Of a stretch of DNA of 64,000 nt, positions 54,406 to 62,478 are shown one piece after another. The stretch comes from Ochrobactrum quorumnocens. GTDB taxonomy: Bacteria; Pseudomonadota; Alphaproteobacteria; Rhizobiales; Rhizobiaceae. Below the pieces are notes generated by a model. The model saw only the letters and a list, made by a program, of their open reading frames with translations, searched no databases and had not been told where the DNA came from. The stretch spans positions 434,001 to 498,000 of the forward strand of contig NZ_CP022605.1 in assembly GCF_002278035.1 (NCBI RefSeq), written 5' to 3'. Position 1 is the stretch's first letter; each line of letters begins with the position of its first letter. Position numbers and translations under genes: made by a program.

Positions 54406-55215
54406 GGGTATTGCCAAGTTGTTTGACCTTTGCATTTCGGTTATCAACACGGGATGAAATTACCGAGCAGCTTTCCCCGGTTGAAGGGTTTTCGTTTTCC
54501 ACGTGATATTGTTGCCTACGCGGTCTGGACCTATTATCGATTTGCGTTGAGCACGGCCGATGTGGAAGATCTTCTTGCAGAGCGGGGCGTACTTGTGAGC
54601 CGCGAAACTGTTCGCCTCTGGATCAATCGCTTTGGCCGCCATTTTGCCGACAGTACCCGCAAGGGCCGGCCAAGGCCAAATGATAAGTGGCACCTTGATG
54701 AGGCCGTCATCACGATCGGTGGAAAGAAGCTCTGGCTCTGGCGGGCAATTGACGCAGACGGCGATGTCCTTGATATTCTGGTTCAAGCACGCCGCAACAC
54801 CAAAGCCGCTAAGCGTTTCTTCTCAAAACTGGTTAGGCAATTCGGTCAGCCACGCGTCGTCGTGACGGACAAGCTGCGCAGTTACATCAAGCCGATACAA
54901 AACCTTGCGCCAAATGCCGATCATAGGGCCCATAGAGGCCTGAACAACAGAATTGAAAATTCACATCGCCTGAGCCGAAAACGGGAGAAAATCATGGGGT
55001 GGTTTAAATCACCGCGTCAGGCGCAACGGTTTTTGTCTAACCACGATCAAATCAACACGATCTTCCGTCCTCGCCGCTACAATCTCACCGCTATCTCCTA
55101 CCGCCATGCACGCACCGATGCATTTGCATTATGGCGTGACTACACTGCTGAAATGACGGCTTGAAAAACACAGGGCAAACGGCTCGAAGCCTTAATTAAA
55201 CAACTTGGCAATGCC
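54406..55215 (+). mobile_element. IS6-family element, lineage D
   Basis: 810 bp. Ends GGGTATTGCCAAGTTGTTT (54406) and complement of GGGCATTGCCAAGTTGTTT (ending 55215), one mismatch over 19 bases. Carries one transposase gene and truncates trbB. No target duplication visible. Confidence 0.88.
54430..55164 (+). CDS. IS6-family transposase (lineage D)
   Basis: 244 residues, or 236 from the inner ATG at 54454 (MKLPSSFPRLKGFRFPRDIV). Catalytic residues: D in KWHLDEAVITIGGKKLWLWR, D in VVVTDKLRSYIKP, E in NNRIENSHRLSRKREKIMGW. Closest in style to lineage A but clearly distinct. Intact. Confidence 0.92.
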   Translation: MHFGYQHGMKLPSSFPRLKGFRFPRDIVAYAVWTYYRFALSTADVEDLLAERGVLVSRETVRLWINRFGRHFADSTRKGRPRPNDKWHLDEAVITIGGKKLWLWRAIDADGDVLDILVQARRNTKAAKRFFSKLVRQFGQPRVVVTDKLRSYIKPIQNLAPNADHRAHRGLNNRIENSHRLSRKREKIMGWFKSPRQAQRFLSNHDQINTIFRPRRYNLTAISYRHARTDAFALWRDYTAEMTA

Positions 55216-55820
55216 CATTGAAGTTCACCAGTATCTTCAATGATGACAAGCCGATGATCCGGCGTGACTTCAGCCATATGGTTGATAATGGCATTAGTCA
55301 GCGTCGTCTTACCGCTCTGTGTGCCACCGACCACAAGAATATTCTCGCGATCTGCGACGGACTGTTTGATGGCATCGCAGTAACGCTGTGAGATGATTGA
55401 GGCCTGAACATAGTCATCGAGCGTGAAAATCTTTACCGCCCTCTTGCGGATCGTAAACACTGGAGCACTGACAACAGGTGGAACGAGCGCCTCAAAACGA
55501 GAGCCATCCAATGGCAGTTCACATTCGAGGATTGGATCTTGCTTTGTAATCGTTGTATTTAGAAAGGAAGCAACGGTGCCAATCGCAGAGATTGCAGCGG
55601 CTCCAAGAATCTCTCCTCCCTGCTCCATCCCTTTCCCAACTCGGTCAACCCAAAGGGAACCGTCTTCATTCAATATGATTTCGATAACTTCAGGATCATC
55701 CAGCCAAGAACAAACAGTCGTTCCAAGCTCTCGGCGGAGCTTTTCCTGATTTCGGCGGCTGGCTTCGTCGGTTACACTTAAAATGCGCGTGCTTTGCGTC
55801 TCTGTTTTAGTCGTTTGCAT
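55216..55820 (-). pseudogene. trbB: TrbB-like conjugal-transfer ATPase, truncated by IS6
   Basis: N-terminal 200 residues of a VirB11/TrbB-type ATPase. SRRNQEKLRRELGTTVCSWL, DPEVIEIILNEDGSLWVDRV, PLDGSRFEALVPPVVSAPVF, TIRKRAVKIFTLDDYV and Walker A VVGGTQSGKTTLTNAIINHM; the protein is cut after IIEDTGELQ by the IS6 end at 55215. TrbB drives the mating-pair-formation type IV secretion machine. Its presence implies that this stretch came from a conjugative plasmid or ICE; no other trb gene remains. Confidence 0.88.
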
Positions 55821-56308
55821 ATATTGTCTCTATTATCAAAAATAAAATTAACCGGCATTTGACGATGCAATATCAATATTATTTAGAGCATAAAGGTGTT
55901 TTCTAATAAAGGATACTCTCAATTAAGCGCTTACTCTCAATTGCTCATAGACAATTGTTAGTTAACTCAGTACCGGTATTTGTATACGTATCTGGCTCGA
56001 ATGAAGATCACTGCGTAGCGGGGCATTCCCCAACTCTGATTGCTTTTGATCCGTCTCGGCTCGTAGATGTGCTGCCTTTTACTTCTGCGTACCAGATGGT
56101 CATTTCGGAGACTAGTGCCCTCGACGGACTGGGCGCTGAATTGATCCAAATTCGGTGTCGCCTATTCGACATTCTAAGTGAACTGCCAGTTGACTACTTT
56201 GGACAACGGGCGACTTTCTGCTTATCAACAAGCGGGCGTTGAAGCGCCTAAGGTTCGCTTAGTGGCATCGGAAATTAAGAAAGCCTCGTTTAAATTTATG
56301 ACACCGAA
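55821..56308 (+). other. interval with a possible short gene
   Basis: Contains the 5' side of trbB and a plus-strand open frame at 55955-56242 (LVNSVPVFVYVSGSNEDHCV, FDPSRLVDVLPFTSAYQMVI, FDILSELPVDYFGQRATFCL). Composition is protein-like, but no family is recognised and no ribosome site is clear. It could be an orphan immunity-type gene like the two that follow. Confidence 0.35.
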
Positions 56309-56575
56309 ATGGAGGGCGAGACATTGAATTCAGAAGAAAATGGCCAAGTTATTGAGATTAAGAGTCTGCAAGATTTTCTCGGTGGCCTCAAGATTTTGCT
56401 AGCTGACACTTCGTTTCCGCGGGAGAATATTAGTACATTCGATTTTGTGGAAGCTATGCATGCATGGCTTGTAGATGTTGACGGGCAGAACAGCTTCTTT
56501 GAGGAGCCGAATGATAAGTACATCACTTGGTCTGATCTTTTCATATTAATCCAAGCTGCAGCGGTATACGAATAG
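56309..56575 (+). CDS. small acidic protein, DUF7660-like
   Basis: 88 residues, acidic. IKSLQDFLGGLKILLADTSF, STFDFVEAMHAWLVDVDGQN and ITWSDLFILIQAAAVYE follow the DUF7660 pattern (short helical protein with W-L-x-D-x-D-G in the middle and a W-x-x-(F/L)-x-x-(I/L)-L-x-A-A end). Such proteins are often found as orphan or array members near polymorphic toxin and CDI loci, so an immunity role is possible. No toxin gene is adjacent. Confidence 0.6.
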   Translation: MEGETLNSEENGQVIEIKSLQDFLGGLKILLADTSFPRENISTFDFVEAMHAWLVDVDGQNSFFEEPNDKYITWSDLFILIQAAAVYE

Positions 56576-56827
56576 CTCATTAATAAAAATGAAGCTATTC
56601 AAACCGCAAAGTCCTATTGTCAATCACTTCCAATCGTTCGTCCAAGTTCAATACGTTAAAGTCAAGGTAATTTCCGCGTTTTCAGAGAGGTTCGTCAGTA
56701 GAATTCACGCAGCTAATATTTTGACGGTTTAAATCCGGAGCGGACAGAGGGCGAATTGAATTGTCGTTTCTTCCCGATCATCATGTGCATACCGTTCGTC
56801 CCACTTCTTTTAAGTAAGGGAATTTAA

Positions 56828-57139
56828 ATGAATTCCAAGTTTCCGACGTTAGCTACTCTTGAAATAGAGAGTGATCAATTAGTCATCTATAGCTGGGATT
56901 ACCTCTCAGAGGATTCGAACCCGCCCATTGGCTGCAATGTTCAGATGCTTGACGGCGAAGGAAATGTAATCTGGACTGTGAACGGTATGTCTTCTGACAA
57001 TTATTGGCGTCAGGGGGTGGATGTATTCGTCGGGTTCCGGAGGTTAAACGGCGCCATTCAGCTAACCTCATTTAGTGGCAACTCATATGATCTGGATTTG
57101 AGAACTGGAAAGATAACTTTTTTCGAGTTTCAAAAGTAA
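56828..57139 (+). CDS. small hypothetical protein, 103 residues
   Basis: ATG at 56828 after AAGTAAGGGAATTTAA. Protein MNSKFPTLATLEIESDQLVI to YDLDLRTGKITFFEFQK, predicted all-beta and acidic. The phrase VQMLDGEGNVIWTVNG and the closing RTGKITFFEF resemble small immunity-like proteins, but I cannot assign a family. Stands alone between the DUF7660-like gene and an IS6 copy. Confidence 0.55.
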   Translation: MNSKFPTLATLEIESDQLVIYSWDYLSEDSNPPIGCNVQMLDGEGNVIWTVNGMSSDNYWRQGVDVFVGFRRLNGAIQLTSFSGNSYDLDLRTGKITFFEFQK

Positions 57140-57240
57140 GTTATATGGAGTCTGTTCTCACCCCAATCCTATAGAATACGTATGACCTGATGGGGTGACG
57201 GCGCTCCTTTATGTGACTTTCGCCAGCCGCACTTTGGCAG

Positions 57241-58055
57241 CCACCGTAACCTTAACTTTGATGTAAGTCTCAGCGGTGGATAAGAGAGCATGCACGACCG
57301 TCGCTCCTCGCTTTACCACCGCCATCGCTTTCCACCTGAGATTATTGCCGAAGCAGTGTGGCTGTATTTCCGGTTTCCGCTAAGCTTTCGCATGGTCGAA
57401 GACATGCTGGCATACCGAGGGATCATCGTTACCCACAAGACAGTGCGCGAGTGGGCTGAGAAGTTCGGACGAGACTATGCCAATACAATCCGTCGCCGCA
57501 CACCGCGCCTTGGCGACAAATGGCACCTTGATGAGGCTGTCGTGACAATCAACGGAGAACGGCACTTTCTGTGGCGCGCTGTTGATCAAGATGGCTTTGT
57601 ACTTGAAGTGCTGGTCCAGAAACGCCGCGATACCAGAGCCGCCAGACGCTTTATCCGCAAACTCTTGTCACGTCAGGGCGCAGTTCCCCGTGTCATGGTC
57701 ACGGACAAGCTTGGCTCTTATGGCGCCGCCATTCGTGAGATCGGTCTCACGGTCTGTGATCATCGCCAGCACAAGGGTTTGAATAATCGGGCCGAAAATT
57801 CACATCAACCGATAAGACGGCGAGAGCGCGGCATGAAGCGCTTCAAGTCAGCTCGGCACTTGCAACGTTTCGCATCCATTCACGACCCGATTTATAACCT
57901 TCATCATTTTCCCCGCCACCGCTTCACCTCTGCCATTCACCGAGAATTACGCCAAACCGCCAATACTATCTGGCGCGATATCGCTGGCCTGTAATCCGCT
58001 TGAAACAGCATCAAAGTCCGGGATATGTCCGTAGGCAGGTTAACGTAACGGTGCC
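57241..58055 (+). mobile_element. IS6-family element, lineage A copy 2
   Basis: About 815 bp. Left end CACCGTAACCTTAAC at 57242 and right end complement of GGCACCGTTACGTTAAC ending at 58055. Same as the element at 4036-4834 in inverted orientation, with 15 extra bases at the start of the gene. No target duplication. Confidence 0.85.
57290..57994 (+). CDS. IS6-family transposase (lineage A, copy 2)
   Basis: 234 residues, MHDRRSSLYHRHRFPPEIIA at the N-terminus, then identical in sequence to the copy at 4097-4789. Catalytic D, D, E in KWHLDEAVV, MVTDKLGSYG and NNRAENSHQ. This is the fuller version of the gene, so it is the better candidate for an active enzyme. Confidence 0.93.
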   Translation: MHDRRSSLYHRHRFPPEIIAEAVWLYFRFPLSFRMVEDMLAYRGIIVTHKTVREWAEKFGRDYANTIRRRTPRLGDKWHLDEAVVTINGERHFLWRAVDQDGFVLEVLVQKRRDTRAARRFIRKLLSRQGAVPRVMVTDKLGSYGAAIREIGLTVCDHRQHKGLNNRAENSHQPIRRRERGMKRFKSARHLQRFASIHDPIYNLHHFPRHRFTSAIHRELRQTANTIWRDIAGL

Positions 58056-58407
58056 TCAGCACTACCTTGTCCGCTCCGGGAAGGATCTGGACAATCGTCA
58101 GCGTAGCGGAAACAAGTGAACGGAAAACATTGAGCACGGGCAAATCATCGGGAGGATTGCGATTCCCACCTTATGACCGCATTCGCCAGATATGTGAATC
58201 CTGCTTCCTGCACCAAATGTGCGCAAGAACCCGGAATTGCTGTCCGCGTTCACTGAAATACGCAAAAAGCAAGCGAGCCCATTTCGGTAACTCTCAGAGC
58301 ATCACAGATTGTCTGCTCTTGAGCGACGATCTCCACAGGATGCGACACGTTAAAAGCAGCATACAGGCGTGGATAATATCCGCGAGGTGCCAAAATTAAT
58401 CCGCTAA
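58056..58407. other. gene-free interval
   Basis: About 350 bases. Minus-strand open stretches (for example DLPVLNVFRSLVSATLTIVQ near 58067-58140) could be a relic of a regulator or dehydrogenase end, but nothing is firm. Confidence 0.4.
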
Positions 58408-59049
58408 TTATTCTTTAGGGCGATGGGGATCATCGTTAGGCAAAATATCGCGAATATAGTCTCGGGTTTTCCATTCCGGCGCAGGAGGTGTCGGATGTTC
58501 CTTGCGTGGCACGTGAGGAGACTTTCCATTATCGACCATCTGCGGGAGATAGCGTGGACAGTTGGGATAAATTTCACATTCGACCCGTACGACTACTTTA
58601 GCTCCAAAATGCCGGTCGAGCACCGCTGGGTCAGTGGTCGCGATGGCTTTGCCATTGATCCTTATACGGCGGCTTTTACCGTCGAAGACGACAAAGAGCA
58701 TACCAATATTTGGGTTCTTCACAATGTTGCCCAGTGTTCTATACATCGAGTTTCCATCATATTCAGGATATTCAAGCGCATTTGGCCCGACAACTTGAAC
58801 AAAGCCAGGATCGCCTGACTTGACGTTGCAGTCCACATATCCATCGTAAGCGGATGCGATAAAGAAGAATCTAGCCTGACTTATGATATCTATCTCGTCA
58901 TCCCAAAACTGATAGTGTTTTCGACGACGCTCAATAGCTTCGGCGGTTCTGCGGCCATCAAATTTGTCTTGCCACTCTCTCATACCTTTATGAAAGAAGG
59001 CTCTGTTTTTGAATTCCAACCTATACCCCTTCCTTGCGAACACTTGCAC
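58408..59049 (-). CDS. pyridoxamine 5'-phosphate oxidase-like FMN-binding protein
   Basis: Up to 213 residues (a shorter start at 58983, MREWQDKFDG, is possible). PNPOx-like split barrel: ARFFFIASAYDGYVDCNVKS, FVQVVGPNALEYPEYDGNSM, YRTLGNIVKNPNIGMLFVVF and RRIRINGKAIATTDPAVLDR. This subfamily (GDxGFV, YPEYDGNxMxR) binds FMN, but reactions are mostly unknown. It is divergent from the IclR gene of the nitrile/aldoxime cluster, with operator-like repeats between, so it may take part in making or handling the aldoxime (inference). Confidence 0.83.
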   Translation of the reverse strand: MQVFARKGYRLEFKNRAFFHKGMREWQDKFDGRRTAEAIERRRKHYQFWDDEIDIISQARFFFIASAYDGYVDCNVKSGDPGFVQVVGPNALEYPEYDGNSMYRTLGNIVKNPNIGMLFVVFDGKSRRIRINGKAIATTDPAVLDRHFGAKVVVRVECEIYPNCPRYLPQMVDNGKSPHVPRKEHPTPPAPEWKTRDYIRDILPNDDPHRPKE

Positions 59050-59061
59050 AATAACTGAAGG

Positions 59062-59218
59062 ATTCCATATCCGGAACTATATTCCGTATATAGAATACTA
59101 ATCGAGGGCTTTGCAAGGTTCTTCCGACGCTCAACAACCCGGATTTGCATCTGAATATGGAAAAACTTGACACAACGATATCCGCCGCACCATTTACCGA
59201 GTAATTCAATATACTGAA
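59062..59218. promoter_or_regulatory. three ATTC-N8-GAA repeats in the IclR / FMN-protein divergent promoter
   Basis: Sites ATTCCATATCCGGAA (59062-59076), ATTCCGTATATAGAAT (59081-59096) and ATTCAATATACTGAAA (59204-59219) share ATTC, eight bases with a central (C)RTAT or ATAT, and GAA. The same pattern occurs upstream of the nitrilase and amidase genes. Binding by the IclR-type regulator is inferred from repetition and position. Confidence 0.6.
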
Positions 59219-59229
59219 ACGGCCCCTCT

Positions 59230-60006
59230 ATGGAGAATAGCATGACGAAGAAAAGCGGCGCCCCTGCACTTGTGCGTGGTCTACGAGTTCTCGAGTTGAT
59301 AGCTGGTTCCATGGAGCGACAAAATTTGACGACGATCGCTACAAACCTAGGTATCGCTATGAGTTCTGCACATTCGATCTGCACCACGCTGATGAACGAA
59401 GGCTATCTTTCGCGACGTAGCGATGCGACCTTCGACTTGACACTGCGTATCCTTGACTTGGCCAGTTCCAAGATTAACCGCTATGAAATCGTTGAACATT
59501 TTCATTCGGCCTGCGACGAGATCCAAATTATCCGAGAGAACGGCGCAACGCTTTCGGTACTTGAGGGACCTGACGTGTACTTTATCGCGACGCGTAACAG
59601 CCCACAGCCATTGGGTGTAACGTTCAAAGCTGGCACTAGGCTACCGGCCTGTTGCATGGCAAGCGGGCGCGCCTTGCTGGCGTCTTTAAGCGATGATGAG
59701 GTTAAAGCGCTCTATCCAGACGATGAGTTGCCACAGCTGACGAAGGATAATCCCAAGTACCGGGGCGAACTTCTGGCGATTTTACGACAGACACGCGAAC
59801 AAGGCTATTCTGAAGAAATCAAAGGGACACGTCCGCATATGTGCTCGTATGGAGCCGTCGTGTCAGGGGGAGCGAACAAGGCAATCGCCGGCGTCGCAAT
59901 TACGATGTATGAGGGTGATCTCACGCCCAAAGTGGAGCTTCAGGCTATTGAGGCTATTCAACTCCTAGCCAGGAAGCTTTCGCGATTCGGCGGCCTTATT
60001 CACTAG
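59230..60006 (+). CDS. IclR-family transcriptional regulator
   Basis: 258 residues. Winged helix-turn-helix: LVRGLRVLELIAGSMERQNL, TTIATNLGIAMSSAHSICTT. Effector domain with RLPACCMASGRALLASLSDD (the conserved alanine/glycine-rich ligand loop) and EEIKGTRPHMCSYGAVVSGG. First gene on the plus strand of the aldoxime/nitrile cluster; ATG at 59230 or the inner MTKK. Repeated ATTC-N8-GAA sites before this gene, the nitrilase and the amidase point to local control by this protein. Confidence 0.9.
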   Translation: MENSMTKKSGAPALVRGLRVLELIAGSMERQNLTTIATNLGIAMSSAHSICTTLMNEGYLSRRSDATFDLTLRILDLASSKINRYEIVEHFHSACDEIQIIRENGATLSVLEGPDVYFIATRNSPQPLGVTFKAGTRLPACCMASGRALLASLSDDEVKALYPDDELPQLTKDNPKYRGELLAILRQTREQGYSEEIKGTRPHMCSYGAVVSGGANKAIAGVAITMYEGDLTPKVELQAIEAIQLLARKLSRFGGLIH

Positions 60007-60101
60007 GCTATTTGCGTCCAAAAAGCTCATTTTCGACGACGTTTGTACAAATCCAACTCAAACGGGCTTGACCGTGAATGGACAACCCGCTAACGCTTAT
60101 T

Positions 60102-60119
60102 TATTCCATATGCTGAATT
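60102..60119. promoter_or_regulatory. ATTC-N8-GAAT operator-like site before the nitrilase
   Basis: TATTCCATATGCTGAATT, arms ATTC/GAAT with the central CATAT seen in the other sites. About 40 bases before the nitrilase start. Confidence 0.6.
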
Positions 60120-60158
60120 ATCTTCAGCCAGTCGAAGTATGTGATGGAGGAGGATACT

Positions 60159-61085
60159 ATGACCTCATTTAGGGCGGCAGCGCTTCAAGCCACACCTGTG
60201 GTGGGTGATACGAAGGCAACAGTGGACAAAGTCGTCGATCTTATAGGAAGACTAGCCAACCAGGACGTCAACGTAGCCGTTTTCCCTGAAGCCTTTGTAG
60301 GCGGATACCCGAAAGGTGCAAATTTCGGCGTCACAATCGGTTCCAGAACCGCTGAAGGACGAAGCGAGTTCGCCTTCTATCACTCTCAGGCAATTAATGT
60401 TCCTGGCCCTGAAACGGCACTCATTGCGGAAGCGGTTCAAGCAGCAGAGATATTTCTTACTATTGGTGTCATCGAACGAGATGGCGGGACTTTATATTGT
60501 ACTGCACTTTACTTCACGCCTGATGGGCTTGCCGGGAAACATCGCAAGCTGATGCCCACAGCTTCTGAAAAACTTATTTGGGGCTTCGGTGATGGCTCTA
60601 CGCTGAAAACCGTGGAGACCCCATGGGGGGCGATGGGGGCCGTAATTTGCTGGGAAAACTATATGCCGTTGATGAGGATGGCGATGTTTGGTCAGAACAT
60701 AAAAATTTACTGCGCTCCTACGGCAGACGATCGAGATACCTGGGTCGCGACGATGCGCCATATCGCATTAGAAGGCCGTTGCTTCGTGATCTCATCGTGC
60801 CAATACCTGACGACAGAGGATTCCCCAAGCGCGATTGTTAACCACCTCCCACAAAGCGGTTCGAACGTTCTCATGCGCGGAGGGGCACTTATCGTCAGCC
60901 CGTTAGGCCACATCGTTGCAGGTCCTGATTATTCAGGAGAAACAATCCTAATCGCGGATCTAGATACTGACGACATTACCCGAGCGCAGCTGGATTTCGA
61001 TGTAGTTGGTCATTATGCGCGCCCAGACATATTCCGTTTGGACGTAAACGATGCGCCGCAACAGGTCGTCACGTTCAATAAATAG
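60159..61085 (+). CDS. nitrilase
   Basis: Nitrile aminohydrolase, 308 residues. Catalytic triad Glu44 (VFPEAFVGGYPKG), Lys130 (HRKLMPT) and Cys164 (VICWENYMPLMR); the C-W-E-N-Y signature is that of true nitrilases (not ureidopropionases). It converts nitriles to carboxylate and ammonia. The ATG at 60159 has GGAGGAGG 8 bases upstream. It is followed by the aldoxime dehydratase, whose product would be its substrate. Confidence 0.93.
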   Translation: MTSFRAAALQATPVVGDTKATVDKVVDLIGRLANQDVNVAVFPEAFVGGYPKGANFGVTIGSRTAEGRSEFAFYHSQAINVPGPETALIAEAVQAAEIFLTIGVIERDGGTLYCTALYFTPDGLAGKHRKLMPTASEKLIWGFGDGSTLKTVETPWGAMGAVICWENYMPLMRMAMFGQNIKIYCAPTADDRDTWVATMRHIALEGRCFVISSCQYLTTEDSPSAIVNHLPQSGSNVLMRGGALIVSPLGHIVAGPDYSGETILIADLDTDDITRAQLDFDVVGHYARPDIFRLDVNDAPQQVVTFNK

Positions 61086-61209
61086 TGGTTCGAGTCCGGA
61101 CATCCGTTATGCGTATCTATTGGCAACCCGGACCTTCAAAATCCCGTTCCGCAACTCTCGCTGTCGCTAACTGCGAGTCTATTCACTTATCATTGTAAGG
61201 GAGTGTTGT

Positions 61210-62301
61210 ATGGTCTTTCACATCAAGTACGATAGAACGATAGCACCACGCAAACCCGACTGCCACAATCCTGCGGCGCCGCGTTATGCATTGCGCTGGG
61301 AACAACCTGTATCCGCGATTATCTCCGACTATTTTGCCATGCAACAAAATGGACTGCCGTTAGGGCGCGAGACGGATTTTTTCAATTTTGCACGCGAAAG
61401 CTTTGCGGATGAAGATGGCCCGGATACGTACGAAGTAATGCGGGCGACCGATGAACTCGGTGATACGAATGCGGTCATCGTCGGATATTGGGTGGATGCT
61501 GTGCGCCACGCTAGGTTCTGTCTTCGATCCGAACTTACCGCCTGGTTTAAAAGCGACGCTCGTCTGGCTGAAACAAGCGGCGTGTGGCGTGAAACGATTT
61601 CGGTACCTTATGACCGGCACGAAACGATCTACTCAGAGAATTGGTATCGCATTGGAATTGGCCGCACCGCGGGTAGTACAATTGTCCCGATAACCACAAA
61701 TGGCTATTTTGGAGCAGCTCGAGATCGTATACCGTTGTCAGCAATTGATCCATTGAACACACCTTGTAGCGCCCCTCTCCAACAGCCGAAAGAAACTGAG
61801 TCAAAGGGGAAGCGAATCCAGATTCGCGCTCCGCTTAATATGGTGACTCTTCGGTCAGGCCAGTACTGGGCCCATGCGCACCAGGAACAGCTTGAAGACT
61901 ACACCCAGAATATGCGACCGCGACTGATGACAGGGATGAGCTACCTGCTGGATAATAAGCAAAAAACGGGAACGCTCGCGCTTCGCATTCTCACTAATTT
62001 AAACGAGGATGGAAGCGAGAAACGTGAGACCTCTGTCCTCGCACACTTCATATCAATGGAGCATCTCGAAAGTTGGGCCGCATCGCATAAGACGCATCTT
62101 GATATTTACAAGCATGCCATTGCGATGAACCGTAAATTCAAGCAAGAGCGCGAATTCGTGTCATGGCACGAGTTGTTCGTAAATCAATCTGCAAGCTTCG
62201 AGTACGTAAACTGTAATCCCACTACAGGTTTGCTCCCCTTTGCGAGCCTGGAAGGTTTCGACGGAACGGTTGCGACTCCACTCACCAAAGCTGTAGGATA
62301 A
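61210..62301 (+). CDS. oxd: aldoxime dehydratase (heme protein)
   Basis: 363 residues of the Oxd family, which dehydrates aldoximes to nitriles at a ferrous heme. Recognised by GMSYLLDNKQKTGTLALRIL and SMEHLESWAASHKTHLDIYK. The proximal His should be His296 (KTHLDIY). Ser216, Glu143 (IYSENWY) and His320 (SWHELF) fall at or near the numbers known for active-site residues of OxdRE. A ribosome site (AAGGGAG) precedes the ATG. The gene lies 124 bases behind the nitrilase, so the pair can convert R-CH=N-OH to R-COOH. Confidence 0.92.
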   Translation: MVFHIKYDRTIAPRKPDCHNPAAPRYALRWEQPVSAIISDYFAMQQNGLPLGRETDFFNFARESFADEDGPDTYEVMRATDELGDTNAVIVGYWVDAVRHARFCLRSELTAWFKSDARLAETSGVWRETISVPYDRHETIYSENWYRIGIGRTAGSTIVPITTNGYFGAARDRIPLSAIDPLNTPCSAPLQQPKETESKGKRIQIRAPLNMVTLRSGQYWAHAHQEQLEDYTQNMRPRLMTGMSYLLDNKQKTGTLALRILTNLNEDGSEKRETSVLAHFISMEHLESWAASHKTHLDIYKHAIAMNRKFKQEREFVSWHELFVNQSASFEYVNCNPTTGLLPFASLEGFDGTVATPLTKAVG

Positions 62302-62410
62302 CGGAAATGCTTTCTGAATCTAGTAAGTATTTGACAGTTGTTCCTAGAATGGCCGGGGGTTGCTTGAACACGGCGTTACAGATGTATCAGCAGTTGTTTG
62401 CGCTATAAGC

Positions 62411-62438
62411 TTGACAGACCAATAAAAAATTTTACTAT
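62411..62438 (+). promoter_or_regulatory. promoter of the amidase gene
   Basis: TTGACA at 62411-62416 and TACTAT at 62433-62438 with a 16-base spacer. It lies inside the possible 5' extension of the amidase reading frame, which supports the later ATG at 62479 as the true start. Confidence 0.55.
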
Positions 62439-62456
62439 TCACCATCCTGAAACCTC

Positions 62457-62472
62457 TTCTATATATGGAATA
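62457..62472. promoter_or_regulatory. ATTC-N8-GAA operator-like site before the amidase
   Basis: TTCTATATATGGAATA; on the minus strand ATTC-catatata-GAA. It lies just downstream of the predicted transcription start and 6 bases before the ATG, a position where a repressor would block transcription or translation. Confidence 0.55.
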
Positions 62473-62478
62473 TCCTTG

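Noticed and set aside
4036..58055. Classical composite transposon bounded by lineage A copies
   Set aside because: No target duplications and 52 kb of mosaic content with internal IS6 events; rearrangement history is more likely than a single transposon.
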